A DNA stretch of 64,000 bases, taken from assembly GCF_002155695.1 (NCBI RefSeq), contig NZ_MUYJ01000002.1, positions 124,001 to 188,000 of the forward strand, given 5' to 3'. The DNA is from Erythrobacter tepidarius. Lineage in GTDB: Bacteria > Pseudomonadota > Alphaproteobacteria > Sphingomonadales > Sphingomonadaceae. The notes beneath the pieces were generated by a model that had not been told where the DNA came from, did not search any database, and saw nothing but the letters and a program-made list of their open reading frames with translations. Below, piece by piece: positions 18,722-30,902 of this stretch (the stretch's first letter is position 1; the number at the start of each line of letters is the position of its first letter). A program made the position numbers and the translations under genes.

Positions 18722-21700
18722 TCAGAAGCGGTACAGGACCTGACCGAAGAATTCCCGGCCGTTGAGGTCGTAGCCGTTACCGATCGGCGTGTTGGAAACC
18801 TGAAGGATCCCCGAACGCGGCGAAACCTGCGGCGGAGCCTCGTCGAAGATGTTGCGGACCCCGAGGATCAGGCGCAGGTCACCATTATCCCAGCGCACCG
18901 AGGCGGTGTGCTCGAAATACTCGGGCGCCGTGCCGACCGGGCGGCAGAAGACGCCATCGCCGGGGACGACGCCATTGGCCGAACCGTTGCCGAGACAGGT
19001 CGGCGAGAATTCGCCGTTCGGACCACGGCTGAAGGCATCGCCAAAGCCGATGCGGTCACGCCAGCGCACGCCATTCGAGTCCGAGTTGCCGATCGCGTCG
19101 ATGTAGCGCACCTGATAGATGAACCGGAAATCGTTCCAGCTTGCGCCAAAGGTCGCAAGACCCGTCCAGTCGGGGAAGCCGAAGCGGTCGGTGAAATTGG
19201 TCGTCACAAAAGTGTCGACCCCGGTCCGCTGGACGTTGGAGCGCTCGATCAGGTGGTTGGCCTGAAGATTGAGCGACAGGCCAATGGTCTCGCCGCCGAC
19301 ATTCAGGTCATAGCCGAAGGTCGAGTTCAGGTCGATCCCGCGCACCGATTCCTGGTCACGGTTGAGGAAGCCGGCCTGCACCCCGCTGATCAGCGCACGA
19401 TCGGTCGGGTCGATCTCGATACGGTCGCAGAATTCGCTGCGTGCCGAATCCTCGCGCAGATAGCAGTCATTGATGATGAACTGTCCCGTCGGCTCGATGA
19501 TCGCGCCCTTGATCTTGATGTCGTAGTAATTGAAGTTGAAGGCAAAGCGGAAGCTGCTCGCCCAGTCCTCCTCGAAGGCAAAGCCAGCCGTGATCGAGCG
19601 CGAGGTTTCCGCCTCGATATCGAGCGAACCGCCTTGGGTTATCTCGCCGCTGACCGTCTGGATCGTGTTGAGGTTTTCCGAATCGATGCCGACGCGGGTC
19701 GGATCGCGGCCTTCCCGCCGGCAATTGGCGAGAACGAAGCTCTCACGCTGATCGAGCGTCGGATCATAGGCCCCGTTGACAAAGGCCGCATCCGGCACGG
19801 CGCAAGGATCGAACAGGGTGGTAAAGCCGGACTGGCCGCGCAGGAAGTTCTCGCGCAGGTTCGGTGCACGGAACGAAGTGCCATAGCTGAACTTGAGCAG
19901 GAGCGGAGCCACCGGACGCCAGCCGCCCTTGAGCGAGAAGGTGCCGTTGGTGCCGTAGAACTCCTCGTCGGTCAGACGGCCCGAAATGTTGACGGTCAGC
20001 TCTTCGACCATCGGCTCACCCGCGATCAGCGGCACGTCGATTTCGCCGAACAGCTCGCGGATCCACTTCGAACCCGAAGCACCGCCATCGGCAAAGAAGC
20101 CGAACAGCAGGCCGTTCGAGGCAATGAAGCTCGGCTGGGAGTTGATCGTATCCTCCCGCCATTCACCGCCGAACGACACCCCGACCGAGCCGGCCGGCAG
20201 TTCGAACAGATCACCGGTGACGTAGGCCGAGAGCATGATCTGCTCGTAGGTGGTCCTGAAGCTGCGGTTGTCGAACAGGTAATCGCGTTCGGCCTGCGAG
20301 GCAAAATCGCCGACCGCACCGGTCATCACGCTCGGCGCGAACAGGTTGACCGGCACGCACCCTTCGGTCAGCCCCGGCGCCGCAGCGCCCGGATTGGCAA
20401 GGCCGGCGACGTTGCACTCCCCGATGTAGAGCGGGTTGCCGAAGAAGACATCGATGCCGTCGTTGTAGTCGTCGGCAATGCCATCGCCGTCATTGTCGAA
20501 CACGCCATCGCCGTCATAATCGGCCGTCGGATCGAGACCGATCGCGAGCGCGAGGCGATCCTCGCGGATCCCGAAGCGCGACGATTTGCCGACCGAACGC
20601 GAGTAGGTCCCGGCCACTTCGAAGGTCCAGCTCGAACCGATGAAGGGCAGGTCGCCGCGCACGCCGAGCACACCGCGATACTGTTCCTGCGTGACCTCGA
20701 AATTGTTGCGGTCGCCGATGATCGACACGATCGGAATGGTCGGCAGCGGAATGCCGACCGACAGCGCCGGCGGCCTGCCATTGGTAAGGCCGTTCAGCGC
20801 GTTGTCGACCGAGCGGCAGTCGACACCACTGGCGTTGGTCACGAAGTTGCACGGGTTGAAGATGTTCTGGGCGGGGACCGAGGGGAAGATCTGCGGCAGG
20901 CCAGCGCCGGTGTTCTTGATTTCCGCGCGGGTATAGGCGGCCTCGAAGAACGGGGTGATGTTGGCATCGCCGGGGAAGGTGTATTCCCCGTAGGCAAAGA
21001 CGTTGATCAGCTCCTGGCCCGAAACGATGGTGCGATCGAGTTCTTCCGGGCTCGCGTTGGTGTTGACGTTCTGGAAGTCGACGTCACGGATGCCGTCGCC
21101 GTTGGTGTCCAGTTCACGGCCGAAAGCATTGGTGTTTTCCGCCCAGTTGAAAGGACGGCCCGTGCGCGGATCGATCGGGAAGTTGGCGATATTTCCGTTG
21201 GCCGGGAAATAGACCGAACCGAAACGGGCGTAAGGCTGGAAGATCCGCCCCCCGATCCCGGAAATGATGCATTCGCTTTCCGAAACGCGAATGGTGTTGT
21301 TGGAGCGCGAGCGCACCAAGGCGTTGTCGGAGATGCCGAGGCGGTAGATGTTTCCGTCGGCATCCTCTTCGAGATTGGTGGTGCATCCGCGCAGGAAATC
21401 GCGGTCGCGCAATTTCCACTCCTCGCGCACCTGGTACTCGGCGCCGATGCCGAACACGCCGCGATCGAAATTCTTACCCCAGGCCGCCGAGATGGTGTAA
21501 TCTTCGCCTTCGCCCTGCGGGTTGACATCCCCCACGGCCTGAAGTTCGAGGCCATCGAAATCCTTGCGCAGGATGATGTTGATCACCCCCGCGACCGCAT
21601 CCGAACCATAGATCGAGGAAGCGCCGTCGGTGAGGATGTCGAAGCGATCCACGAGCGTGGCAGGGATCAGGTTGACCGAGGGGCTGGTCGGCGCACCCTC

Positions 21701-22150
21701 CACGCCCGCCGGGGCGAGGCGGCGGCCGTTGACCAGCAGCAGCGTACGGCTGGGATCGAGGCCGCGCAGGTTGACGGTCTGCGAACCCGGACCGTTATCG
21801 AGCACGAAACCGTTGAAGGTCGCGTCGATCTGGGTGCCCGCAGCCGCCGCCGAACGCTGGAGAATCTGCGCCGGATCGAAGGCACCGACCGCCTGCTGGT
21901 TTTCGGTGGTGAGCACCTGAAGCGGCGAGATCGAGCTATAGGTGTCGCGCACGATGCGCGAACCGGTCACGGTGATGTTGCCGCCCGTAACCGGCTTGCC
22001 TTCGGCGTCGGTGGTGACGGAAGCCGGCTCTTCCTTTTCCTTTTCCTGCGCGGCCTCATCCTGCGCCAAAACGGGGCCTGCCGCAAGGAAAGCAAGGGCC
22101 GAGGCCGAGAAGGCCAGCGCCTTCAGCGAATTGCTCTGAAATTTCTTCAT
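18722..22150 (-). CDS. TonB-dependent outer-membrane receptor with calcium-type DxDGDG loops
   Basis: A 1142-residue receptor. After a signal peptide (ending GPVLAQDE) come the plug motifs ITVTGSRI, VNLRGLDPSRTLLLVNGRR and DILTDGASSIYGSDAVAG, then a long barrel ending in REFFGQVLYRF with the terminal Phe. Within the barrel there are two Asp/Gly-rich inserts: DTNGDGIRDVD near residue 345 and DYDGDGVFDNDGDGIADD near residue 540. They match EF-hand/thrombospondin-type-3 calcium loops. Several Cys pairs are spaced as disulphide-closed extracellular loops. The ATG at 22150 heads the signal peptide. Substrate unknown; the S9 peptidase downstream suggests peptides. Confidence 0.9.
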   Translation of the reverse strand: MKKFQSNSLKALAFSASALAFLAAGPVLAQDEAAQEKEKEEPASVTTDAEGKPVTGGNITVTGSRIVRDTYSSISPLQVLTTENQQAVGAFDPAQILQRSAAAAGTQIDATFNGFVLDNGPGSQTVNLRGLDPSRTLLLVNGRRLAPAGVEGAPTSPSVNLIPATLVDRFDILTDGASSIYGSDAVAGVINIILRKDFDGLELQAVGDVNPQGEGEDYTISAAWGKNFDRGVFGIGAEYQVREEWKLRDRDFLRGCTTNLEEDADGNIYRLGISDNALVRSRSNNTIRVSESECIISGIGGRIFQPYARFGSVYFPANGNIANFPIDPRTGRPFNWAENTNAFGRELDTNGDGIRDVDFQNVNTNASPEELDRTIVSGQELINVFAYGEYTFPGDANITPFFEAAYTRAEIKNTGAGLPQIFPSVPAQNIFNPCNFVTNASGVDCRSVDNALNGLTNGRPPALSVGIPLPTIPIVSIIGDRNNFEVTQEQYRGVLGVRGDLPFIGSSWTFEVAGTYSRSVGKSSRFGIREDRLALAIGLDPTADYDGDGVFDNDGDGIADDYNDGIDVFFGNPLYIGECNVAGLANPGAAAPGLTEGCVPVNLFAPSVMTGAVGDFASQAERDYLFDNRSFRTTYEQIMLSAYVTGDLFELPAGSVGVSFGGEWREDTINSQPSFIASNGLLFGFFADGGASGSKWIRELFGEIDVPLIAGEPMVEELTVNISGRLTDEEFYGTNGTFSLKGGWRPVAPLLLKFSYGTSFRAPNLRENFLRGQSGFTTLFDPCAVPDAAFVNGAYDPTLDQRESFVLANCRREGRDPTRVGIDSENLNTIQTVSGEITQGGSLDIEAETSRSITAGFAFEEDWASSFRFAFNFNYYDIKIKGAIIEPTGQFIINDCYLREDSARSEFCDRIEIDPTDRALISGVQAGFLNRDQESVRGIDLNSTFGYDLNVGGETIGLSLNLQANHLIERSNVQRTGVDTFVTTNFTDRFGFPDWTGLATFGASWNDFRFIYQVRYIDAIGNSDSNGVRWRDRIGFGDAFSRGPNGEFSPTCLGNGSANGVVPGDGVFCRPVGTAPEYFEHTASVRWDNGDLRLILGVRNIFDEAPPQVSPRSGILQVSNTPIGNGYDLNGREFFGQVLYRF

Positions 22151-22200
22151 GATCACTCCAGTTGCCCAAACCGGAGACAGCAAAAACAACCCCGGTACCC

Positions 22201-22223
22201 GTCACATCATTGCCCCATGTGAC
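22201..22223. promoter_or_regulatory. perfect palindrome upstream of the TonB receptor
   Basis: GTCACAT-N9-ATGTGAC, a perfect 7-base inverted repeat 51-73 bases before the minus-strand receptor start at 22150. Its arms contain TCACA/TGTGA, the half-sites of CRP-type regulators, but in the everted order, so it is not a standard CRP box. It could be an operator or an mRNA leader hairpin. Confidence 0.4.
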
Positions 22224-22410
22224 AGGACTTCGGATCGATGGTTGTCTAAATCAGTCCCCGCAGTGCCCGATTTGTGCAATAGCGTTACATTGATGTCAAA
22301 GCGCTGGCCACGCAGGGGGCACTTTTCCTGACGGTGTTGCGTCAATCCCACATTCAGGGGCCGACACGGGCCATGATCGAAATTTTGTTAATTTGTGACT
22401 TTTTGAATGT
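22224..22410. other. upstream region of the TonB receptor, no gene
   Basis: With the palindrome at 22201-22223 and the clpB terminator at 22411-22447 this forms a 355-bp gap without a gene (22151-22505). It is AT-richer than the rest of the window. A minus-strand TTGACA (22299 to 22294) could be the -35 of the receptor promoter, but I see no well-spaced -10. Confidence 0.35.
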
Positions 22411-22447
22411 TAAAAAATAGGGCGGCTTGCACGCAACAAACCGCCCT
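22411..22447 (-). terminator. Rho-independent terminator of clpB
   Basis: On the minus strand the stem AGGGCGG/CCGCCCT (22419-22425 with 22441-22447, 15-base loop) is followed by ATTTTTTA. It lies 60-95 bases past the clpB stop and is the clearest intrinsic terminator in the window. Confidence 0.8.
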
Positions 22448-22505
22448 GCTTGCCGAATGAGGCCAAGGCTTGCAATAATCTTACGCAAGGCGTTTCGGCC
22501 CGTGA

Positions 22506-25082
<2,577 letters not shown>

Positions 25083-25111
25083 CTGCTCTAACCCCTCCAA
25101 AGGTTGCCCCG

Positions 25112-25142
25112 TCCAAATAGTGTTGCTTTTTTGCAACACAAG
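25112..25142 (-). promoter_or_regulatory. sigma-32 (RpoH)-like promoter of clpB with a palindromic spacer
   Basis: Reading the minus strand, CTTG (25142-25139), a 17-base spacer, and ACTATTTGGA (25121-25112). The alphaproteobacterial heat-shock consensus is CTTG, 17-18 bp, CYTATNTNNG; this -10 fits 8 of 10 positions. The spacer is almost entirely a perfect inverted repeat, GTTGC-A6-GCAAC, which is not part of the consensus. The element ends 30 bases before the clpB start codon. Confidence 0.6.
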
Positions 25143-25297
25143 GCGCGCCCTGAAAAAACGGCCCGGCACATGTCTTGCCCGGCTAAGTGGTTTCGTCCTT
25201 GACGCAAAACAAGGGCCGGCACGACAAATGGCGCCGTGCTTGACCTCTCCCCCCGCGCGGGCGATGAAGCGGCCCGCCGAGGCAGGAGAGAAGTGGC

Positions 25298-27517
25298 ATG
25301 AAGTGGTTGAAGCACGGCGCGATTGCGCTGGTGGCGCTGTGCGTTCTGGTCTTCGCGGTGCTGGCCACATGGGAACCGCACTTCGCCAGCGCGGCCAATC
25401 CGCCCAGGGGCCGGGACTATTCGGCCGAGATCATCCGCGACGAATGGGGCGTGCCGCATATCTACGGCAAGACCGACGCCGACGCCGCCTTCGGGATCGC
25501 GGTTGCCCATGCCGAGGACGATTTCTTCACCCTGCAGGATGTCGTCGCCATGGCGCGCGGACGATATGGCGCGATTGCGGGCGAGGACGGGGCCAAGATC
25601 GATTACGTCTATCACCTGATCGACGCACGCGGCACCGCCGAGGCCAATTACCCCAAGCTGCCCGAGGACACCCGCGCGCTGTTCGAAGCCTATGCCGCGG
25701 GCCTCAACCACTATGCCGCCAGGCATCCGGACGAAGTCAAGCTTGCCAACCTGTTCCCGATCAGCGGGATCGATGTGGCCGCCGGTTTCGCGCTGCGCCA
25801 GCCATTCTTCTTCGGCCTGGACGGGGTGATCGGCCCGCTGGTGGCAGGCGAGAACCTGCGCCGCGAGCACGGCCCCGACATACCCGGCTTCCCGCGTCCG
25901 CCGCTGCCGGTCGCCGCGCCGCCCGAACCTGCCGTTGCACCAAGGCAGGCCCGCCGTCTGGTGCTGCCGCTGGGCGAGGATGCCGAACAGCTTGGCTCCA
26001 ACGCCTTTGCCGTCGCGCCGCGGAAGGGCGGCGGGACGACGACGCTGATTTCCAATTCGCACCAGCCGCTGCGCGGCGGGGTGGCGTGGTATGAACTCGT
26101 CGTCGAAAGCGGTGAGGGCTGGCATTTTGCCGGTGCGAACTTCCCCGGCTCGCCGTTCCCCTTCCTGGGCCACAACGAGCATCTCGGCTGGACCAACACG
26201 GTCAACACGCCCGACATGATCGATGTCTACAGTCTCGAACTCGACGCGAGCGGCACCCGCTACCGGCTCGACGGGCGATGGCACGACCTAGAGAGCACGT
26301 GGGTAACGCTGCCGGTCAAGATAGGGCCGGTGGTGCTGCCGGTCCGGCGCGAGGTGCTGCGCTCGGTCCACGGCCCGGTCATCCGCAACGACAAGGGCGC
26401 CTTTGCCATCCGTTACGGCGGAATCGGGCGGCTCGAACAGCTCGATGCCTATTACCGCCTCAACAAGGCCACCAGCTTTGCCGAGTGGGAGGCGCAGATC
26501 GCCCGCCTCGCGATCCCCTCCACCAACTTCATCTATGCCGATGAAAAGGGCACCATCGCCTATGTCTATAATGCCGCGATCCCCGATCGACCCGAGAATG
26601 TGAAGGCCGACTGGCGCAATGTCCTGCCCGGCAACCGTTCGGACCTGATCTGGCAGGGCGCGGTCGATTACGAGGCGCTGCCGCGGATCGTGAACCCGGC
26701 CAGCGGCTGGCTCTACAATTCCAACAACACCCCCTTCACCGCAGCAGGCCGCGGGAGCGATCTTGATCCTGCGGCCTTCTCGCCGCTGCTGGGCATCGAA
26801 CTCAAGCAGACCAACCGCTCGTGGCGCGCCTACCGGCTGCTGTCGCAGGCCAGCGTGCTCGACCGCAAGGCGCTCGAGGCGATCAAATACGATACCGGCT
26901 ACGAGCGCCGGGGTTATGTCGCGCGGCTGTTCGACGAACTGGCCGCACTCAAGGCCAAGGGCAGGCTTGCCGAGGCGCGCGATCTGCTGCTGAGCTGGGA
27001 TTTCACCGCCGACGGCAGGGGCCGCGCCGATGCGCTGGCGCTGCTGGTGATCCGCGACTTCATGTCAGCCGACTACAACAACAAGCCTTTCCCCAACGTG
27101 GCCGAAAAGCTGGCCGCGGCCGGCGCGCACCTGCTCACCCATTTCGGTCGGCTCGATCCGCCGATGGGGGAGCTTTTGCGCCTCAGGCAGGGCGGGCTCG
27201 ACCTGCCGCTCGACGGCGGCTCGGACACCCTGCGCGCCTCGACCACCTGGGATATCGACGATGACGGCCGCCTCAGCCTCAAGCATGGCGACAGCTTCAT
27301 CCAGTGGGTCGAATGGCAGCCGGGCAAGCGGGTGTTCTCGCGCTCGATCCAGCCCTTCGGTTCGGCCAGCACCCGGCCGCAGAGTCGGCATTACACCGAC
27401 CAGATGAAGCTGTTTGTCGAACATCGGCTGAAGCCGGTGCATTTCTGGCGCGAGGATGTGCTGGCGCATGCCAGCAAACGCCTGCGCGTCACCAACGCCG
27501 GCAGCCGCGTGCGCTGA
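25298..27517 (+). CDS. penicillin acylase family protein (S45 Ntn-hydrolase; possible acyl-homoserine-lactone acylase)
   Basis: A 739-residue periplasmic amidohydrolase precursor. A signal/anchor helix (residues ~6-25) is followed by the alpha-chain with RDEWGVPHIYGKTDADAAFG, a linker, and then the Gly-Ser autoprocessing site LGSNAFAVAPRKG, where Ser234 becomes the N-terminal nucleophile of the beta-chain. Downstream, SNSHQPLR, FPGSPFPFLGHNEHLGWTNT and the catalytic Asn region YNSNNTP agree with the S45 family. The family cleaves amide bonds of penicillins, cephalosporins or acyl-homoserine lactones; the substrate cannot be chosen from sequence. It is followed 46 bp later by an M16 peptidase in the same direction. 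Confidence 0.9.
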   Translation: MKWLKHGAIALVALCVLVFAVLATWEPHFASAANPPRGRDYSAEIIRDEWGVPHIYGKTDADAAFGIAVAHAEDDFFTLQDVVAMARGRYGAIAGEDGAKIDYVYHLIDARGTAEANYPKLPEDTRALFEAYAAGLNHYAARHPDEVKLANLFPISGIDVAAGFALRQPFFFGLDGVIGPLVAGENLRREHGPDIPGFPRPPLPVAAPPEPAVAPRQARRLVLPLGEDAEQLGSNAFAVAPRKGGGTTTLISNSHQPLRGGVAWYELVVESGEGWHFAGANFPGSPFPFLGHNEHLGWTNTVNTPDMIDVYSLELDASGTRYRLDGRWHDLESTWVTLPVKIGPVVLPVRREVLRSVHGPVIRNDKGAFAIRYGGIGRLEQLDAYYRLNKATSFAEWEAQIARLAIPSTNFIYADEKGTIAYVYNAAIPDRPENVKADWRNVLPGNRSDLIWQGAVDYEALPRIVNPASGWLYNSNNTPFTAAGRGSDLDPAAFSPLLGIELKQTNRSWRAYRLLSQASVLDRKALEAIKYDTGYERRGYVARLFDELAALKAKGRLAEARDLLLSWDFTADGRGRADALALLVIRDFMSADYNNKPFPNVAEKLAAAGAHLLTHFGRLDPPMGELLRLRQGGLDLPLDGGSDTLRASTTWDIDDDGRLSLKHGDSFIQWVEWQPGKRVFSRSIQPFGSASTRPQSRHYTDQMKLFVEHRLKPVHFWREDVLAHASKRLRVTNAGSRVR

Positions 27518-27563
27518 TCCTGCCTTCCCGTAACCAAGGTTTTTCCCATAGGGAGAGAATTCC

Positions 27564-30419
27564 ATGAGCTATCGTTTTGCCACCGCGAGCCGTGCCGCGC
27601 TTGCCCTTGCGCTGGCTGCGCCGCTGACGCCTGCGCTGGCGGATAGCCATGCCGCAGGCGCAACCGCGCAGCAGGCCGGGGCGGACCTTTCCGCGCTGGT
27701 GGCGCAGGTCAAGATTCCCTACGAGGAGTTCCGGCTCGCCAACGGCCTCACCGTGCTGGTACACGAGGACCGCAAGGCACCGATCGTCAACGTCACGGTG
27801 TGGTACAATGTCGGCTCCAAGGACGAGCCCGAGGGCAAGACCGGCTTTGCCCACCTGTTCGAACACCTGATGTTCAACGGCTCGGAAAACGCGCCCAACG
27901 ACTACTTCCAGTATCTCTCCGAGATGGGTGCGACCGATTACAATGGCACCACCTGGTTCGATCGCACCAACTACTTCCAGACCGTGCCGCGCCCCGCGCT
28001 CGAACGCGCCTTGTGGCTGGAAAGCGACCGGATGGGCTACCTGCTCGGCGCGGTGACCCAGGAGAAACTCGATAACCAGCGCGGCGTGGTGCAGAACGAG
28101 AAGCGCCAGGGCGACAACCAGCCGGGCGGGCTGGTCTATTACGAGGTGCTCGAAACGCTGTTTCCCGAAGGCCACCCCTATCGCCACAGCACGATCGGCT
28201 CGATGGCTGATCTCGACGCGGCTTCGATGGAGGACGTGCGCCAGTGGTTCCGCGACAATTACGGCCCCAACAATGCGACGCTGGTGCTTGCCGGCGACAT
28301 TTCCGCTGCCGAGGCGCGGCCGCTGGTGGAGAAGTATTTCGGCCCGATCGCGCGCGGGCCGGTGAACGATCCGGCCGAGGCCGAGGTGCCGACCCTGGCC
28401 GCGCCGGTGCGCAAGACCTTCAAGGATCAGGTCGCGGCCACCAGCGTCACCCGCTACTGGGCGGTCGAAGGCATCACCGGCAAGGATCGCATCGCGCTCG
28501 ACGTGGGCGCGGCGATCCTCGGCGGGCTGGCATCGAGCCGGCTCGACCGGGAACTGGTGCGCGAGGCGCAGCTCGCCGTCAATGTCTCGGCGGGCAATTC
28601 CGCCTTCCAGCGGGTCGGGATGCTCGAAGTCGGGGCGACCGCCAAGGATGGTGTCGATCCGGCCGTGCTGGAGGCGCGGATGGATGCAGTGATCAAGCAG
28701 ATGATCGCCGAAGGCCCGACCGAGGACGAGGTGCGCCGCGCCGTCACCAGCACGCTGGCCCGCACGATCCGCGGCCTGGAGCAGGTCGGCGGCTTCAGCG
28801 GCAAGGCTCAGACGCTCGCCGAGGGCAAGGTGCTGGCCGGCGATCCGGCCTTCTACGCGCGCGAGTTCGAAGCCCTCGCCCGGCTTACCCCGGCCGACGT
28901 CAAGGCAGCGATGGCGCGCTGGTTGACCCGCCCGGCAATGACCGTGGTGCTCGAACCCGGCCCGCGCGATGCCGCCTACGCGGAAGCCGCCTCGGTCAAG
29001 GCCGAAGGCAACGCCTCCGAGCGTGACCGTACAGCCGAGACCATCAACGTCTCGGTACAGCGCCCGGCCCCGCCGATCGCCACCATCGCCAAGCTCGACT
29101 TTCCCGACATCGAGCGCGCCACGCTCGCCAACGGGATGAAGGTGACCTACGCCCGCCGCAACGCGGTGCCGGCGACCTATGTGACGCTGTCCTTCAACGC
29201 CGGCAGCGCGGCCGATCCGGCCAACCTGCCGGGCCTGCAGGGCATGACCATGGGCCTGTTCCAGGAAGGCACCGCAATGCTCAGCGCGCAGCAGATCGCC
29301 GAGGCGCGGGAACGGCTGGGCGTCTCGATAACGGCCGGAGGCAGCGCCGATCGTTCGAGCTTCACGCTCTCGGCGCTGTCGAGCAACCTTGCCCCCTCGC
29401 TCGATCTGCTGCGCCAGATCGTGCGCGAGCCGGCTTTCAACCAGAGCGATATCGACCGCGTCAAGGCGCAGACCATCACCGCCATCCGCCAGCAGATGCG
29501 CTCGCCGCAAGGGATTGCCAGCCGCGCGATCGGCACCGAACTGTTCGGCCCGGCTGCGCCCTATGGCCGGGTATCAACCATCGCCAGCGTCGCGGCGATC
29601 AGCCGCGAGGATGTGATCGCGTTCAAGGAGCGCTGGATCCGTCCTGACAACGGCGAGGTATTCGTGATTTCCGATCGTCCGCTGGGCGAGATCCTTGCCG
29701 CGCTCAACACCGCCTTCGGCGACTGGGCCGCACCCGCCACGTCCAAGGGCACCAAGGATTTTGCAGCACTCGCCGCAGGCCAGCCCGCGGGTAAGCGCGT
29801 GGTGCTGATCAACCGCCCCAATTCGCCGCAAAGCTTCATCCTCGGCGCACAGCGCGCCAATCTCGATCCACGCGATCCGGCCTGGGAGGATTTCACCAAC
29901 GCCAACAATGCGCTGGGTGGCAACTTCCTTGCGCGGCTCAACATGAACCTGCGCGAGACCAAGGGCTGGAGCTATGGTGTGCGCGGCGCGCCGCAGACCT
30001 ACGAAAACGCGGTGGTCTATGCCATCAGCGGCGGTGTGCAGGCCGACCGCACCGGAGATTCGCTTGCCGAGATGATCAGGGAAACCCGCGAGTTCCTGAC
30101 CGTCAAAGGCGTGACCGAGGAAGAACTGACCCGCAATGTCGCCGCTGAGATCGGCGAGCTGCCGGGCAGCTTCGAAACCTCGCCCGCCGTGCTTGGCGCG
30201 ATGCAGAGCAATGCGCTCTACGGCCGCCCCAACAACTACTACGAAACGCTGGTCGCGCGCTACGAAGGCCAGACCCGCCAATCGCTCGATGCCGCAGCGC
30301 GCGCGGCGCTCGATGTCGATGATTTCGTGTGGGTCGTGGTGGGCGATGCGGCCAAGGTCGCGCCCCAGCTCGAAGCGGTCGGCCTGCCGGTGGAAGTGCG
30401 CGAGATGGAACGGGAGTAA
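27564..30419 (+). CDS. M16 family zinc metallopeptidase (two-domain, secreted)
   Basis: A 951-residue exported pitrilysin-type peptidase with a signal peptide ending near LTPALADS. The N-terminal M16 half carries the inverted zinc motif HxxEH in FAHLFEHLMFNG (His97, Glu100, His101), with the third ligand in VVQNEKRQ about 75 residues later. The C-terminal half repeats the fold without a zinc site, as usual for the family. The Shine-Dalgarno AGGGAGAG supports the start. Secreted M16 proteins of this size clear peptides in the periplasm; it may act with the acylase gene just upstream. Confidence 0.93.
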   Translation: MSYRFATASRAALALALAAPLTPALADSHAAGATAQQAGADLSALVAQVKIPYEEFRLANGLTVLVHEDRKAPIVNVTVWYNVGSKDEPEGKTGFAHLFEHLMFNGSENAPNDYFQYLSEMGATDYNGTTWFDRTNYFQTVPRPALERALWLESDRMGYLLGAVTQEKLDNQRGVVQNEKRQGDNQPGGLVYYEVLETLFPEGHPYRHSTIGSMADLDAASMEDVRQWFRDNYGPNNATLVLAGDISAAEARPLVEKYFGPIARGPVNDPAEAEVPTLAAPVRKTFKDQVAATSVTRYWAVEGITGKDRIALDVGAAILGGLASSRLDRELVREAQLAVNVSAGNSAFQRVGMLEVGATAKDGVDPAVLEARMDAVIKQMIAEGPTEDEVRRAVTSTLARTIRGLEQVGGFSGKAQTLAEGKVLAGDPAFYAREFEALARLTPADVKAAMARWLTRPAMTVVLEPGPRDAAYAEAASVKAEGNASERDRTAETINVSVQRPAPPIATIAKLDFPDIERATLANGMKVTYARRNAVPATYVTLSFNAGSAADPANLPGLQGMTMGLFQEGTAMLSAQQIAEARERLGVSITAGGSADRSSFTLSALSSNLAPSLDLLRQIVREPAFNQSDIDRVKAQTITAIRQQMRSPQGIASRAIGTELFGPAAPYGRVSTIASVAAISREDVIAFKERWIRPDNGEVFVISDRPLGEILAALNTAFGDWAAPATSKGTKDFAALAAGQPAGKRVVLINRPNSPQSFILGAQRANLDPRDPAWEDFTNANNALGGNFLARLNMNLRETKGWSYGVRGAPQTYENAVVYAISGGVQADRTGDSLAEMIRETREFLTVKGVTEEELTRNVAAEIGELPGSFETSPAVLGAMQSNALYGRPNNYYETLVARYEGQTRQSLDAAARAALDVDDFVWVVVGDAAKVAPQLEAVGLPVEVREMERE

Positions 30420-30576
30420 GCACGCCATGACCTCAGCGTGGCCGCAACCAAATCCGGTTGATGCGCGCTGACATTGCTGTAAATAACAGTGCAGCCGCGT
30501 GGTCGGGAGGGCCCTGCCACATCGAGATGTCAGGCGTGCGCGGCCGATGCTTCGCGCGCAAATCAGGAGTTGAAAA
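30420..30576 (+). other. 157-bp intergenic region, nothing recognised
   Basis: Between the M16 peptidase and the 99-residue protein. It ends in the Shine-Dalgarno CAGGAGTTG. No terminator or promoter that I would defend. Confidence 0.3.
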
Positions 30577-30876
30577 ATGTCTGTTGCAGGTACCTACAAG
30601 ACCATCGTCAAGAGCCCGATGGGCGATCAGACCGGCACCCTCACCGTGGTGCCGGACGGCGATACCTTCAGCGGTTCGCTGGTCGGCAGCCTCGGCTCGA
30701 TGGACATCACCGGCGGCACCATCAGCGGCAATACCATCAAGTGGCAGATGAACATGACCGTGCCGATGCCGATGACGCTTGATTGCGAAGCGACCATCGA
30801 CGGCGACAATCTGACGGGCACCGTCAACGCCGGCGCTTTCGGCGCGATGCCGCTGTCGGGCACCCGCGAAGCCTGA
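30577..30876 (+). CDS. small beta-rich protein of unknown function
   Basis: A 99-residue protein without a signal peptide, made almost wholly of short alternating strands and turns ([52 protein letters not shown]). It looks like a small lipocalin- or jelly-roll-type barrel. One cysteine. The good Shine-Dalgarno and dedicated terminator show a real single-gene transcript. I do not recognise a characterised family. Confidence 0.7.
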   Translation: MSVAGTYKTIVKSPMGDQTGTLTVVPDGDTFSGSLVGSLGSMDITGGTISGNTIKWQMNMTVPMPMTLDCEATIDGDNLTGTVNAGAFGAMPLSGTREA

Positions 30877-30902
30877 TCGCGCTTCCCCTGCGGGGGATAG
30901 GC

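Noticed and set aside
18572-22222. A 1216-codon open frame on the plus strand opposite the TonB receptor.
   Set aside because: Same effect. Its composition (Val/Ala/Arg/Asp/Glu) is typical of antisense translation; the minus-strand receptor has clear motifs and a signal peptide.
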